A stretch of 18,291 bases of DNA from Trichosporon coremiiforme. Its lineage: Eukaryota; Basidiomycota; Tremellomycetes; Trichosporonales; Trichosporonaceae. Location of the stretch: positions 1 through 18,291 of the forward strand of contig BCJJ01000107.1 in the NCBI GenBank assembly GCA_039545355.1, read 5' to 3'. This document shows, piece after piece, positions 1 through 9,507 of this stretch. The notes under the pieces were generated by a model. It was given only the letters and a program-made list of their open reading frames with translations. It was not told the origin of the DNA and ran no database searches. Every line of letters starts with the position of its first letter. Positions within the stretch are counted from its first letter, which is position 1. The position numbers and the translations under genes are program-made.

Positions 1-877
1 ACAGTGCGCGGGCCCAGCTTGTCTTCGAAGAATAAGCCTAGATCTGAGGATTTGAGTGACGCGGCAAGTTGCGAGACAAACACGGATCGAGCTTCTGAGT
101 CCACCTCGTTAAGGAGATCAGCGGCCTCATCGCGCGCGGAGCTGTCGCGACGGCGGGGGGAGTGATATTCACGCTGCAACGTCAGCTTACGGCAAGGACC
201 TGGTAAACTCACTCCTTCCCGACGAGCGGCTTCACGGCGCTCCTCCATCATCTCACGGTCTCGGCGCTCGCGCTCGCGCTCCTTCTCCTCTCGGGTCATA
301 GCACGGACGCGGGCACGTTCGGAGTCTCTGTCGTCACGGTGGCGGCGCTCGCGCTCGCGGTCCCGGTCGCGGGAGCCCGAGCGGCCACGATCACGCCTGC
401 TGCTGCGGTGGCTACGCTCGTCATCATCGCGATCGCGGTCCCGGTCACGGCGGTCGTCGTGGCGGCTCCTGTCCCTCTCACGCTCACGGTCGCGTCCGCT
501 GCGTTCACGGCTGTAGCTCCTGTCGTCACTGTCGCCACGAGATCTGCGTTTGTCATCATCGCTCTCGCGCTCGCGGCGGCGGTGGCGGCGTTCGCGGTCG
601 CGCTCCTCGTCAGAGTCGTAGTGGCGGCGTCGGCGGTCCTCGTGGTCTCGTTCTTCGCGCTCGTAATCGCGTTCATCGTCGTGGCGATGGCTACGGCGTC
701 TGGTCCTGTCACGATCATCATCGTCATCCTCGCGATAACGCTTCTCACGTTTACTGCGAGCTGTTAGCAATCGCCAAGGAGTTATCGTCCGGATGGGCAG
801 CATAAAGAGACTTACGAGGTGAGTTCCGGAGTCCGGTCACGCAAAGGCTGGGGCTCGTGGGAAGGAGAGACCGACAT
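1..877 (-). CDS. RBM39: RBM39/Rsd1-like SR splicing factor, N-terminal part (cut by window edge)
   Basis: Exons on the minus strand are 816-877, 213-753 and 1-173, giving 257 visible residues before the left edge. The ATG at 875-877 opens MSVSPSHEPQ. Intron 754-815 has donor GTAAGT and CTAAC near its acceptor. Intron 174-212 is 39 nt with GTGAGT and CTGAC. Residues about 22-190 are an RS/RD/RE-rich low-complexity domain typical of nuclear SR-related proteins. After SARDEAADLLNEVDSEARSV the first RRM begins, with an RNP2-like strand VFVSQL at about residues 231-236 and then LGLFFEDKLG. That linker and strand are the pattern of the CC1-like splicing factor family (RBM39/CAPER-alpha, fission yeast Rsd1), which assists 3' splice-site recognition with U2AF. 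The remaining RRMs lie outside the window. Another RS-domain RRM protein is possible but fits the linker less well. Confidence 0.85.
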
Positions 878-1320
878 GATTCACTGGCTTGTCTGTAGCT
901 TAGTGCTGTCGGAGATTTTGTAGTGTCCCGAGATTGAAATCAATAATCAGAACAGAGGCAGCGCGAAGGCGGTTGACTGATTGGTTGTAGAAAGAAACTG
1001 AACTGATCTTTGGAAGTAGTGGCCACCAATAATGCAAACGAAACACTGGCTGTCACGGTGAACATTGCAGGCGAGGCTAGGCAGCAAGGGCCTGTGATCG
1101 GCGGAGATACGGCGTTAGGAGGCGGTGGCATTTCAGGGGGCGGGTGGACTTCGTGACTGTCCGTCACCTCCAAGCCAAAAGTCGAGGCGTCTGATGGTTG
1201 CGACGAGTTCACGTCGACCACTAGCCAACGCACACGACTCGCCCGTTATCAGATACACACCGGCCATTCCGTTCCGCGAGTCGAGGGTGCACCTGAACAT
1301 GCGGGATTGAGCAGCCTTCG
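878..1320. promoter_or_regulatory. Divergent intergenic region with the promoters of two genes
   Basis: This 443-bp gap separates the start codons of the RBM39-like gene (-) and the 493-aa gene (+), so both promoters and 5' leaders must lie here. Short open frames in it show no recognisable protein. I see no convincing TATA box or repeat. Confidence 0.5.
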
Positions 1321-2802
1321 ATGATCATCCGACATCTAGCAGCTCGTACGGGTGCTATCCGGTCATCCTTGGCTAGCCTCCACCCGTCCAGCCTGCAATC
1401 ATCGCGGCACCTCGCCTCCGCATCGGTAGCTCTGGCTTCCCCCGACGTCGACGACCGACCAACACAGCATGAGAGTAGCGATGTAACGAGGACGCCGAGG
1501 CTGAAGATGCCCGCGGGACGCGGCCGACCACCGCTCGACGCTCGCCGTTCTGCTTCTGCTGCGTCTTCCTCATCTTCCTCGTCATCGTTCCCTGAGTCTC
1601 CGCGTCGATCAAGACCAGCTCGTAGTCTTTCATCAAGGCCCTCTGGAAGGAGCAAAAGGCAATCGGAGGTACCTGCGGTCTCGAACCCGAAGAAGGAGAT
1701 GTCCTTCAATCGCGACTCCCCGCCCCACCTTCGTTCGAGTCAACCGTCCATTCGCCCTCCGACACTGCTGAGCCCCGAAGAGCTGCGAAAACAGCGAGAA
1801 GAGCGAGCGACTCAGTTCATGGATTCCGCTCTGTCTATTCCGGTGCCGGATCCGAAGCTTTACCTCCGACAGCTCGTCGGCCAGCTCGAATCCGACGCCA
1901 CGCTGGTGAGCTCCAGCTCCATCGCCGCACTCGAGATGTACGCCCTACGCCTGAACGAGACGCAGTTTGCGGAGCGAGTCCGTGCTCTCGGTTTCCGAGA
2001 ACGCCTTCAGCTCCCTCCCCGACAGAAGATCGGCAGATACCGAAACGCCAGGGTCACGACGAACCTGTGGATGACGAAGAAGTACCCGCCGCTTCCACTG
2101 CTGCCCGAGAACGAGGACAAGATCTCTCCGAACACGTTCCTGAGACACCAGCACTACCTCCTGATCAACTCGGAAGGACACAGCCTGCGGACCGCGATCA
2201 GTACGCTGGAGTCGTTGAGGGCTACCCAACCGGAGAAGCTCGCTGCGTTGCATCTGGCGCTGTGCTACGCCAAGGAACCACATGCGTTGCTTGACGAAGC
2301 GGAAGCCGTCGGGGTGAACTCGTTCCGGCGACAGACGGTGCACTGCAGTGTCATCGCCCAGCTGCAGCGACGGACAAGGGCCGCGGATCTCCAACGCCTC
2401 GTGAAACGCTTCAAGGGACGACCATCACCGGAGACGTTCCGACTCATCGCTCTGCATGCGCTGAAGAATAACGACGAAGAGCTCGCGAAGTACGCTTGGG
2501 AGGAAGGCCGGAAGTCGCTCGTGCACGAGCGCCGTTTGGCCAGCATGCCCGTCACTCCGCGCCGACCGCCTCGGGCTCGAGGACAACCTGCCAGTGCAGT
2601 GCCCCGAGTGACGCCTGTCTTTCGTCATCTTGGCCGACACCTCACGCGTTGGGAGCGAGTCATGCACAGCATGAAGGACCGCGGATGGGCGCACCGAGCG
2701 CAGTTCGACCCGGAGAAGGTGCCGAAGGATCTTCCGACGCTCGCGGCGCGGTGGTTCTGGGGGCCGAATCCGAACCCGCCAACTGAGCAGGAAAGCGGAT
2801 GA
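1321..2802 (+). CDS. Hypothetical protein, 493 aa, possible mitochondrial targeting
   Basis: This is a single exon from ATG 1321 to the stop at 2800-2802, a long uninterrupted frame for this locus. I do not recognise the family. Residues 1-40 (starting MIIRHLAART) are rich in Arg, Ser, Leu and Ala with no acidic residue before 42, which resembles a mitochondrial presequence. Residues about 50-135 are low complexity, including an eight-serine run near 82-89 and many basic residues. Residues about 160-400 look globular and mainly helical, for example LHLALCYAKEPHALLDEAEA and FRLIALHALKNNDEELAKYA, loosely like alpha-solenoid helix pairs, although no PPR or TPR consensus is clear. The C-terminus has a Trp-containing tail (ARWFWGPNPNPP). 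A methionine at residue 63 is an alternative start that would remove the presequence. A role in mitochondrial gene expression is only a guess. Confidence 0.7.
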   Translation: MIIRHLAARTGAIRSSLASLHPSSLQSSRHLASASVALASPDVDDRPTQHESSDVTRTPRLKMPAGRGRPPLDARRSASAASSSSSSSSFPESPRRSRPARSLSSRPSGRSKRQSEVPAVSNPKKEMSFNRDSPPHLRSSQPSIRPPTLLSPEELRKQREERATQFMDSALSIPVPDPKLYLRQLVGQLESDATLVSSSSIAALEMYALRLNETQFAERVRALGFRERLQLPPRQKIGRYRNARVTTNLWMTKKYPPLPLLPENEDKISPNTFLRHQHYLLINSEGHSLRTAISTLESLRATQPEKLAALHLALCYAKEPHALLDEAEAVGVNSFRRQTVHCSVIAQLQRRTRAADLQRLVKRFKGRPSPETFRLIALHALKNNDEELAKYAWEEGRKSLVHERRLASMPVTPRRPPRARGQPASAVPRVTPVFRHLGRHLTRWERVMHSMKDRGWAHRAQFDPEKVPKDLPTLAARWFWGPNPNPPTEQESG

Positions 2803-3229
2803 ACACCACTCAGACACAGAGCACGCAGAAGACGATGAGGAGAGAGGAGGGAAGTCCTAGGAAGACGAGAAACGAAGATAAGACAACCGCAGCAGCAACA
2901 GTGTACCACTACATTATCACGGCATCTCTAGCATTAGACCAGCATCAGTAGACCCCATCATCATCATGCCGCCATTCATGCATACTTGCCATCGGAACCT
3001 GCGTTGTACTACACTGTGGGTTGTTGCAATTAGACGAAGTTGTAAGGTTTAATGACAATGAGAAATGTTCGAACACCCCGGCATCCGTCATCCGCAGTAG
3101 TGCGGGCGGGGAACTGACATCCTATCGAGCCACGAGGCTCGTAGATAAGATACAAGAATGCGTCGCTATGAGGTTTGGGGCGGGGCGAGATGTGTCCACG
3201 CTCGGCGATCCGCCGCTGCACCGCACAGC
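2803..3229. other. Convergent intergenic region (3' ends of two genes)
   Basis: This 427-bp region lies between the stop of the 493-aa gene (+) and the stop of the 746-aa gene (-). It should hold both 3' UTRs and polyadenylation sites. It is less GC-rich than the flanking coding DNA. Overlapping short frames at 3021-3410 are continuous with the antisense of the next gene and show no family signature. Confidence 0.45.
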
Positions 3230-5589
3230 CTACGACGCGAAGCTTCTCCACCCGACCTCGGGCTGCTTCTCCTTCTTGGCCGCCAGGACGTGTGGTGGGA
3301 CGAACCGGCCGTCCTTCCTGCGTGCGCCTCCGGTCGTATCCTCCTCGTCGTCTGAATCGATGCTCGCCTCGGCCAGACTCTCAAACACGGCTCCGGGATC
3401 GGCAGCGTAGCTCATGACCTGCTCTCTCTCGCGGCCGAGTGCCGCACTTCCGCGGCGGCGGCCGGGACGCTCGCGCATCGCGCGAATCAGGTTCGGCACG
3501 ACGACGCCCTCACGTTCGCTGACTGAGGTCTTGATCTGGTACTCTGCGCCGGGCTTGCGCGGCTTCATTGCGATGTTGATCGGCATACTGCGCGCAAGCG
3601 CGCTCGTCGCGGGACTGTCGTCGTCATCGTCGCTGTCGGACCTGTGGAGGACGGAGCTCATCTGCCCCTCAAACTTGGACCAGGCCGCGCGGTGCGATGG
3701 CGCTTCGGCCGCAAACGTGCGAGACAGGTTGTCGTCCAGCATCGACCAGATGCGCGCCTCGCGGTGCGACTTCGGTCGCTCCTGCTCTGGTAACTCGGGC
3801 GCGGTCATCGGCGTGTCCGTCTCCATGTCAAAGACGTATTCTGATGTCAGCTCGCGGTGACAAGACAGCTTACCTTCCTCGTCGTTGTCAATCGGCAGGC
3901 CCCCGACGTGCCCACCCTTTTCCCCATTTGTCTCCTCCTTGTCGCTGTCCTTCACCGTGACCTTCGTGTCCTTCGTGTCCTTCGTATTCTTCGCGCCCTT
4001 CTCGGGCTCCTGGAACTTGACGCCCTTCTTCTTCTCCCCCGCCGGCTCACCGTTCTCAGCCTTGTCCTTCTCCTTCTCTTTCCCCTTGCCGTCGTCGGAT
4101 TGGCCGCGTGCCTTCTCGGCCGTCTCGGCGGCGCCCGCGGCCGCGCTCGGTCGCCTCGCGGTGCGCTCGACACGCTTGCGCGCCTCGGCGCGCTCGAGCC
4201 CGATCCACGAGTCGACGCCCTTCTCTTCTTCCTCAACCTCGACCTCAACGTCCTCAGCCTTCTCCTCCTCCTTCTTCCGCCGTCCGTGCTTCAGCGCCTG
4301 CTCCTCCATCGTCGAGAATGCAAAGCTCATCGCGACCTCGCGGTCGACGCCCTGCTCGCGCGAGACCGTCTTGACAATGTTCTCCAGCTTGTTCTCGTCG
4401 AACTGTTTCGGCGGCGGGGCGTGAAAAGCGTTCGCACTAATGCTCGCTGCGAGCAGGGAGCTCGTCTGGTTCTGCGCCGCATGGTAGTTATGCTGGCCCG
4501 AGATCTTCGGCGGCGACACTGTCACACTGCTCGGCTGCTCGAGGTCCGTGAATGGCACCTCCTTCTTGCCGTCGAAGGACTCGCGAGGCTTGGCCGGCGC
4601 CGGCCGCTGCTGGCTCGGCGGGGCATGAGCATCCGCCCACCGAGACCAGAGCACCTCGACCTCGCCGCGGACCTCGTCCTCCAGCCGCCGCATGTCCTCC
4701 GCTCGCGCATTCACGTACGCCACGATGTCGGCTTCCATCTCGCCCCGCTTGTCCTGCAGCTTCACGACGGCCGACTTGCACATCTCCCGCAGCTTGGCAT
4801 GGCTCGGGATGAACGGCGGCGGAAGGAAGAACGGATCCGGCACCGGCGGCAGGAAATGTGACGGCAGCTGAGGCGCGCTCTCGGTCGCCTCTGGCGGTCG
4901 CCCGAAACTGCTGTCCTTCGGGATATCCAAAAGTAGTCCCGTGAACGGAAGCGCCGGCTTCTCGAGCGCTTTATCGAGCGCCCCGCCGAACTGGTCATGT
5001 CAGCTAACGATGCAATTGCAGCCAGAGTAGCTGTGGAGATAGGGCATGGTGACTCACAAGAACGCCGCTGCTGAAGTCTACCGTGACCCACGCATTCTCT
5101 GGTGCTGTGTCCTCCTTCTTCTTCCCCTTTGCTTCGTACAAGCGCACGCCGCAGACTAAGCACTTGCGCCAGCTCGGTTCGTCCGCCGGATCGCGATCCT
5201 CGTCCTTATCGCTCTTAGTATCCTTGGTGCTCTTGCTATCCTTGCTTTCGTTGGCGTTCTCGAATCGAGCCAGGTCCAAGTGCACCTAACTGGTCAGCGC
5301 TATCTGAGTGGTTTGCGCGCTTGCGCCTGGTACGCACGATCTTCTCTGCCTCGGCCGGGAGCCAGACCTGGTGCCTGCTGTCGTTCTCGAAGGCTGACGG
5401 TCCAGCGTGGACCTTGTCGAGCAGATCGCCTGGAACGCGCGCGGCGATCTGGACATTGAGGCACACACAGGCGATGCCGCACGGCGTGGAAGTGCTAGGC
5501 AACGGTGCGTCGTCGTGGATGGCGGGCGAGTTGTGGGAGGGGGGGTTGGAGCCGTCGGGCCCCGAGTCTGCGGGGTCGCTGGTCGGCAT
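3230..5589 (-). CDS. Unrecognised 746-aa protein with paired cysteines and an acidic/KE-rich C-terminal half
   Basis: Exons are 5338-5589, 5058-5285 and 3230-4990. Introns 5286-5337 (GTGCGT, CTGAC then CAGTTAG) and 4991-5057 (GTGAGT, CTGAC) are both phase 0. The start is the ATG at 5587-5589 in a CCACCATG context; the frame upstream has no other ATG. I do not recognise the family. Residues 37-43 read CGIACVC and residues 126-129 read CLVC, so five cysteines could bind zinc across two strand-rich blocks (VCLNVQIAARV and VCGVRLYEA). An acidic/Lys-rich linker lies between them. A proline-rich stretch at about 205-223 precedes a likely coiled coil at about 225-280. Residues about 410-530 are a Lys/Glu-rich disordered tract and an acidic run (SDDDDDSP) follows near 620. 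The C-terminus, FVPPHVLAAKKEKQPEVGWR, looks like a conserved short motif. A zinc-stabilised fungal-specific regulator or scaffold is possible but unproven. Confidence 0.8.
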
Positions 5590-6186
5590 GGTGGATGGGA
5601 GGGAAGGGGTGGTGAGCGGTGCAGTCGACAGATCTGGCGGTAATTCGGTGGTTGATGAGAGCAAGTCGATGTGGTTGTCTTGATCTGGACGGTTGGACGT
5701 ATGTGGATGTGCTGTGTGGGCTTACCTCCCGTGCGGCTGGATGCTGGGTGGTGGCTCGCCTGCGCGCTTGATGTCATCGATCGTCAAGTCGGGACCGGAA
5801 CTGGGTGGGTCTGGAGACTCCGCCAGCGTACGCCCAGCGCCCAGGACCAAGCCTGTCTGCGGGCATCGGGTCATGCGGGCCAACCAAGCTAGGCGCCGCA
5901 GCCTCTCAGTGGTGGCGGACACAGGCGTCTCAAGGTCTCGCATGCCTATCCATGCCTGTGGTGATATGTCCAGCCTCCACCATCTACCCTGGTTTGCCGC
6001 CAGCGGCTCAATCGGTGGCAACAATTTCTGGTTGTAGCCGGCCAGGTGGCCTTCCTCGTCCACTCGCGAAGCGCATAGTTGCCGACATCCCGCGATCGCC
6101 CCCGACGACTTATCGCTCATCGAGCACACGCACTCTCACACCCTAACGGAACACACGGCGACGCTCAGAGCTCGGAGACGCACGCC
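5590..6186. promoter_or_regulatory. Divergent intergenic region upstream of the 746-aa gene and NCS6
   Basis: At 597 bp this is the largest divergent gap. It must hold the promoters of the minus-strand 746-aa gene and the plus-strand NCS6. A minus-strand open frame from ATG 6117 to TAA 5722 (131 codons) lies inside. It has no recognisable motif, several plus-strand frames overlap it equally well, and it cannot be spliced in frame into the 746-aa gene from the GTAAGC at its end. I do not call it a gene. Confidence 0.45.
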
Positions 6187-7683
6187 ATGCCGATCCAGTG
6201 CAGCATATGCGAGTCGGCCCGCGCCCTCGTCAAGCGACCAAAGACGGGGCAGCAGGTGTGCAAGCAGTGCTTCTTCGATGTGTTCGAGACCGAGGTGCAT
6301 GAGACTATCACGAAGGGCGGCGCCGGAGGGGGGAGCATCTTTGAGCGCGGAGAGCGTGTGGCTATCGGAGCGAGCGGTGGGAAAGGTACGCGACGACACC
6401 GAGGTCTGCGGAACGACTGACATCAGACTCTACGGTTCTCGCTCATGTCTTGACGACACTGAACCAGCGATATGACTACGGCCTCGACCTGCACTTGCTC
6501 TCGATTGACGAGGGTATCAAGGGTTACCGAGACGATTCGCTTGAAGTGAGCTCAATGGAGTCTCAGCTGTTGTGCATCGGATCGGAAGCTGACACCACAG
6601 ACTGTGAAGCAGAATCAGGCCGAGTACGGGCTTCCCCTGAAGATTCTGTCCTACGATGAGCTGTACGGCTGGACGATGGACCGTGTCGTCGACCAGGTTG
6701 GCAAGAAGAACAACTGCACCTTCTGCGGCGTCTTCCGACGACAGGCGCTGGATCGCGGCGCGGCAGAGCTGGGTATCGAGCACATCGTCACAGGTCACAA
6801 CGCCGATGACATCGCCGAGACCGTCCTCATGAACAGTGAGCATCGATGAAGCAGCAGCTGTGCTGTTGTACCGCTCTCAGCTTCCCCCGCGGTACGACCG
6901 ATAAGCTGACACCCAGTCCTCCGCGGAGATGTTGCGCGTCTCGGCCGCTGCACGGCAGTAACGACACAGGGCGACGACACGATCAAGCGCTCTAAGCCCT
7001 TCAAGTACGCGTACGAGAAGGAGATTGTCATGTAAGCTAGATCCTGTGCGTGCTCAGCTGACAGCAGGTACGCCTACTTCAAGAAATTGACCTACTTCTC
7101 GACAGAGTGCATCTACTCCCCGGAAGGTGAGCTTGGAGAACTGCCGCTCTGAGCTGACAGCAGCGTACCGCGGCTACGCGCGCATCTTCCTGAAGGACCT
7201 GGAGGCCGTGCGCCCCTCGGCGATCATCGACATCATCCGGTCCGGCGAGAGCTTCGTGCTCGACAAGAAGACGAAGGGGAACCTGAAGTCCATGCGTGAG
7301 CTGCGGTCGGCTTCTTCTTAGCTGACAGAGACAGAGACGTGCAAGCGGTGCGGATATATCTCCTCGAACGATCTTTGCGTGAGTGTTTTTGAGCCATCTT
7401 CGCCTCGCAGAACACGCCAGTTCGCCATTTCTTGCGGCTTAACTGACATCGCAGAAAGCCTGCGCTCTTCTGCAGGGTCTCGAGAGTGGACTCGACCGCC
7501 AGGCTCTCGTGAGTTTAGCATCCATCCAACTTAACTGACATCCAGAAAGACAGCTACAGCCCGAGCGGCGACGCTCCCGCGGGCCAGCGCACAATCCCGA
7601 AGTATCAGCGCAAACTGCGCGTTGCCGAGGGCATGGAGGGGGTTGAGCGGCCGCTCGCCAAGCTCGAGATCAGCGCGGAGTAG
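6187..7683 (+). CDS. NCS6: Cytoplasmic tRNA 2-thiolation protein 1 (NCS6/CTU1)
   Basis: Nine exons: 6187-6385, 6427-6545, 6601-6835, 6917-7031, 7068-7126, 7164-7295, 7335-7378, 7455-7508 and 7546-7683, giving 364 aa, about the usual length. With its partner Ncs2/CTU2 this enzyme thiolates the wobble uridine (U34) of cytosolic tRNA-Lys, -Glu and -Gln, using sulfur relayed by the Urm1 pathway. The N-terminal zinc site is C5/C8/C25/C28. The PP-loop ATP-binding motif SGGKDST at residues 63-69 spans the first intron. CTFC (145-148) and Cys237 in [10 protein letters not shown] supply the conserved catalytic or cluster cysteines, and [14 protein letters not shown] is the family signature. The C-terminal ribbon [16 protein letters not shown] follows. 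Most introns are 36-81 nt with CTGAC branch sites. Intron 6 has two possible acceptors, 7328 or 7334; I chose 7334 because other introns here also skip the AG touching the branch site. All key residues are present. Confidence 0.96.
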
Positions 7684-7823
7684 TCTTTCCTCTGCCACCG
7701 TCGCGAGGCATCCGCACCCTTTAGATTGAGTTTCCGGCTGTCGCCTGCGTCTCGGCAGGACCATCTGTACCACCACAGCATCACTAGATATTACACTTGC
7801 ATACTCATGTACAACTACTGGAC
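7684..7823. terminator. Short convergent intergenic region (3' ends of NCS6 and IME4)
   Basis: Only 140 bp separate the NCS6 stop (7681-7683) from the IME4-like stop (7824-7826, minus). The region has lower GC than the flanks and must contain both polyadenylation zones, so the mature 3' UTRs probably overlap as antisense. No exact AATAAA is visible. Confidence 0.4.
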
Positions 7824-9229
7824 CTACTGGACGAGTTTGAAGGACTGGTTCGGGTATCGGCTCTCGAGCCGAGCGTGGAGGTCGGGCTCTGCGATTTGCG
7901 AGCCCCCGACTAACTGTCAGCTCCCTCTTCGTAGGATGAAGCTGTTACCGTACTCACGCTGGTTACCGAGGGTGAGCCACCCCTCCCTGATATTGTGCTT
8001 GCGGCCGAAGAGCTCAAGCTTCCTTCCCGAGCTCAGCCGCTCAAGGACACCGTACACCTCGTCGGGCTTGCGGCTCGTCTCGCGGACCTCAGCAACAACG
8101 ACGTCCGTGTCAATGCCTCTGCGCAGTGCGCGCAGCCCCGGGTCTTCATCCCATGGCACGGGCTTGTCGCGGGGCCAGTTCGCTGGCCGCTTCAACGCGA
8201 CGAGCAGGTGCTCGCAGGTGTGATTCAGCCAGTGTCCCGTCCGTCCGGTGCGGATGAGACGCTGCAGCTGATTCGTCTTCAGCCACACAAGCTCATCGAC
8301 GCGGATGTAGCCCCAGAGCGCGAAGAGCTCGCGCGCCAGCTCCATCGCGCGTCCTGTCACCCACAGGGCCAGGATACCCCAGTCCGGCTGTAGGGACGCA
8401 AGCGGCAGGCCACGCATCTCGTCGTCCGTCATGGTGCCGTAGGGAAGCTGCTGTCAGTTCACGGTATGGCTGGCCGAACTAACAGTCATGTGGATATCCC
8501 ATGGTGGGTCTGCAACGATCACTTGGAATCTGCCGTCAGCTTGGCAAGGACATACTCGAAACGGAGGAGGCAACTCACTGCCCGAGCACACTGAAGTCGA
8601 AGCTCCGGATGTCGCAGTTCACCCACTGCGCGGGGCCCTTAGTCACCCTACCCGCCAGCTTCTCCGGTATCGGCAGAGGTACGGGACCAGGCGCAGGTAC
8701 AGAATGCCGCTGGTCGGCGGGCGCAACTTGGAAGTGGAGGTATCTGGCATCAGCTTATCCATTCCCCCGAGCAGCTGGTGCAAAGGTCGTTGCCACCCTG
8801 TGAGAGCCAGCCGTGCCCATGCATTAACAGCTGGGAAGAGGTCGGAATACTCACCGACATTCCTTTGTCCCGCGCGTCCCCTCGCCGAGACTCGGGTTGT
8901 TGCTGAACATGCCTTCCCCGTAGCACATGTTGAGGTAGGAACAGTAGCCGAGCCCCGGGTCGGTATACGGTCTACTGATGGGCTCGAAATGAGTCCGCGT
9001 GCAGACTTTGCCATTCGCTTTCTCACACGCCTTTGGTGTTGTATGACCGCATACGGGGTTGAACGGCGGCGACGTGTGGGTCTGTTGTTAGCTGTTGACG
9101 GGGGACCTTGAAGCTCACGGCCAAGCGACGCAGACGGGTCTTCGCTGTCTCACGCTCGAGCAGCTGCCTGAGCTCCGCGGCGGCGGATCCTTGACCCGCA
9201 CTTCTTGGAGCGGGTTGCGTCTCGGTCAT
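7824..9229 (-). CDS. IME4: mRNA N6-adenosine methyltransferase catalytic subunit (IME4/METTL3 family)
   Basis: Exons: 9119-9229, 8855-9081, 8579-8743, 8484-8529, 7958-8447 and 7824-7909, giving 374 aa. The family transfers methyl from S-adenosylmethionine to adenine N6 in mRNA and in fungi is linked to meiosis and sporulation. A Cys/His-rich region precedes the MTase: C48/H50/C56/C64/H68, then C84-x5-C90-x21-C112-x3-H116, resembling METTL3's tandem CCCH fingers with an insertion in the second. [16 protein letters not shown] leads into the catalytic DPPW at residues 175-178 (ADPPWDIHM). Next come [24 protein letters not shown], the RNA/SAM-binding loop [20 protein letters not shown] and the C-terminal [13 protein letters not shown]. 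The final exon, reached through a TTAG acceptor, ends [14 protein letters not shown]. The start ATG 9227-9229 gives a short N-terminus next to a divergent gene. Introns are 36-111 nt. All catalytic motifs are intact; METTL14 and MT-A70-like paralogs are excluded by DPPW. Confidence 0.95.
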
Positions 9230-9507
9230 TCTGCTGGTTCTCGCCGGTGTGATGATGCAGAGACGTCAGATCTGGTCGCCACGGACGTGTGCTGTCGTAC
9301 GGGTGTGCTGGGGAGGTGAAGTGGAGGTCTCGCCTGACGGCCTGACGGTTTCAGCTCGCGGCGCGCGGGGTCGTGCCTTCCCTTCCACTTTCCACGTGGT
9401 CGACCCTGGAATCCAGCGCACGACGGCGACGCCTTCAACGCTCAGCTTCGCGCACCGTCGTCGACATTCGACAGTACACGGCCCGACGACGACAGCACTC
9501 CGCAGCC
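9230..9507. promoter_or_regulatory. Divergent promoter region of IME4 and AP-1 sigma
   Basis: A 278-bp gap between two start codons. It contains GC-rich sequence and several overlapping short frames with no recognisable product. No distinct regulatory motif could be assigned by eye. Confidence 0.45.

Noticed and set aside
339..767. Ala/Val-rich plus-strand frame resembling a multi-pass membrane protein
   Set aside because: It is the complement of the Arg/Asp/Glu/Ser repeats of the RS domain. The minus strand gives an SR protein that runs into an RRM with good introns.
3857..4861. 334-codon plus-strand open frame antisense to the 746-aa gene
   Set aside because: It is a Leu/Arg-rich mirror of the Glu/Lys-rich coding strand, where GC-rich third positions remove stops. 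The minus-strand gene has supported introns and a sensible protein.
5722..6117. Minus-strand open frame of 131 codons between the 746-aa gene and NCS6
   Set aside because: No recognisable motif, competing open frames on the plus strand, atypical codon choice, and it cannot be spliced in frame to the neighbouring exon despite the GTAAGC at its end. It is most likely chance in GC-rich promoter DNA.
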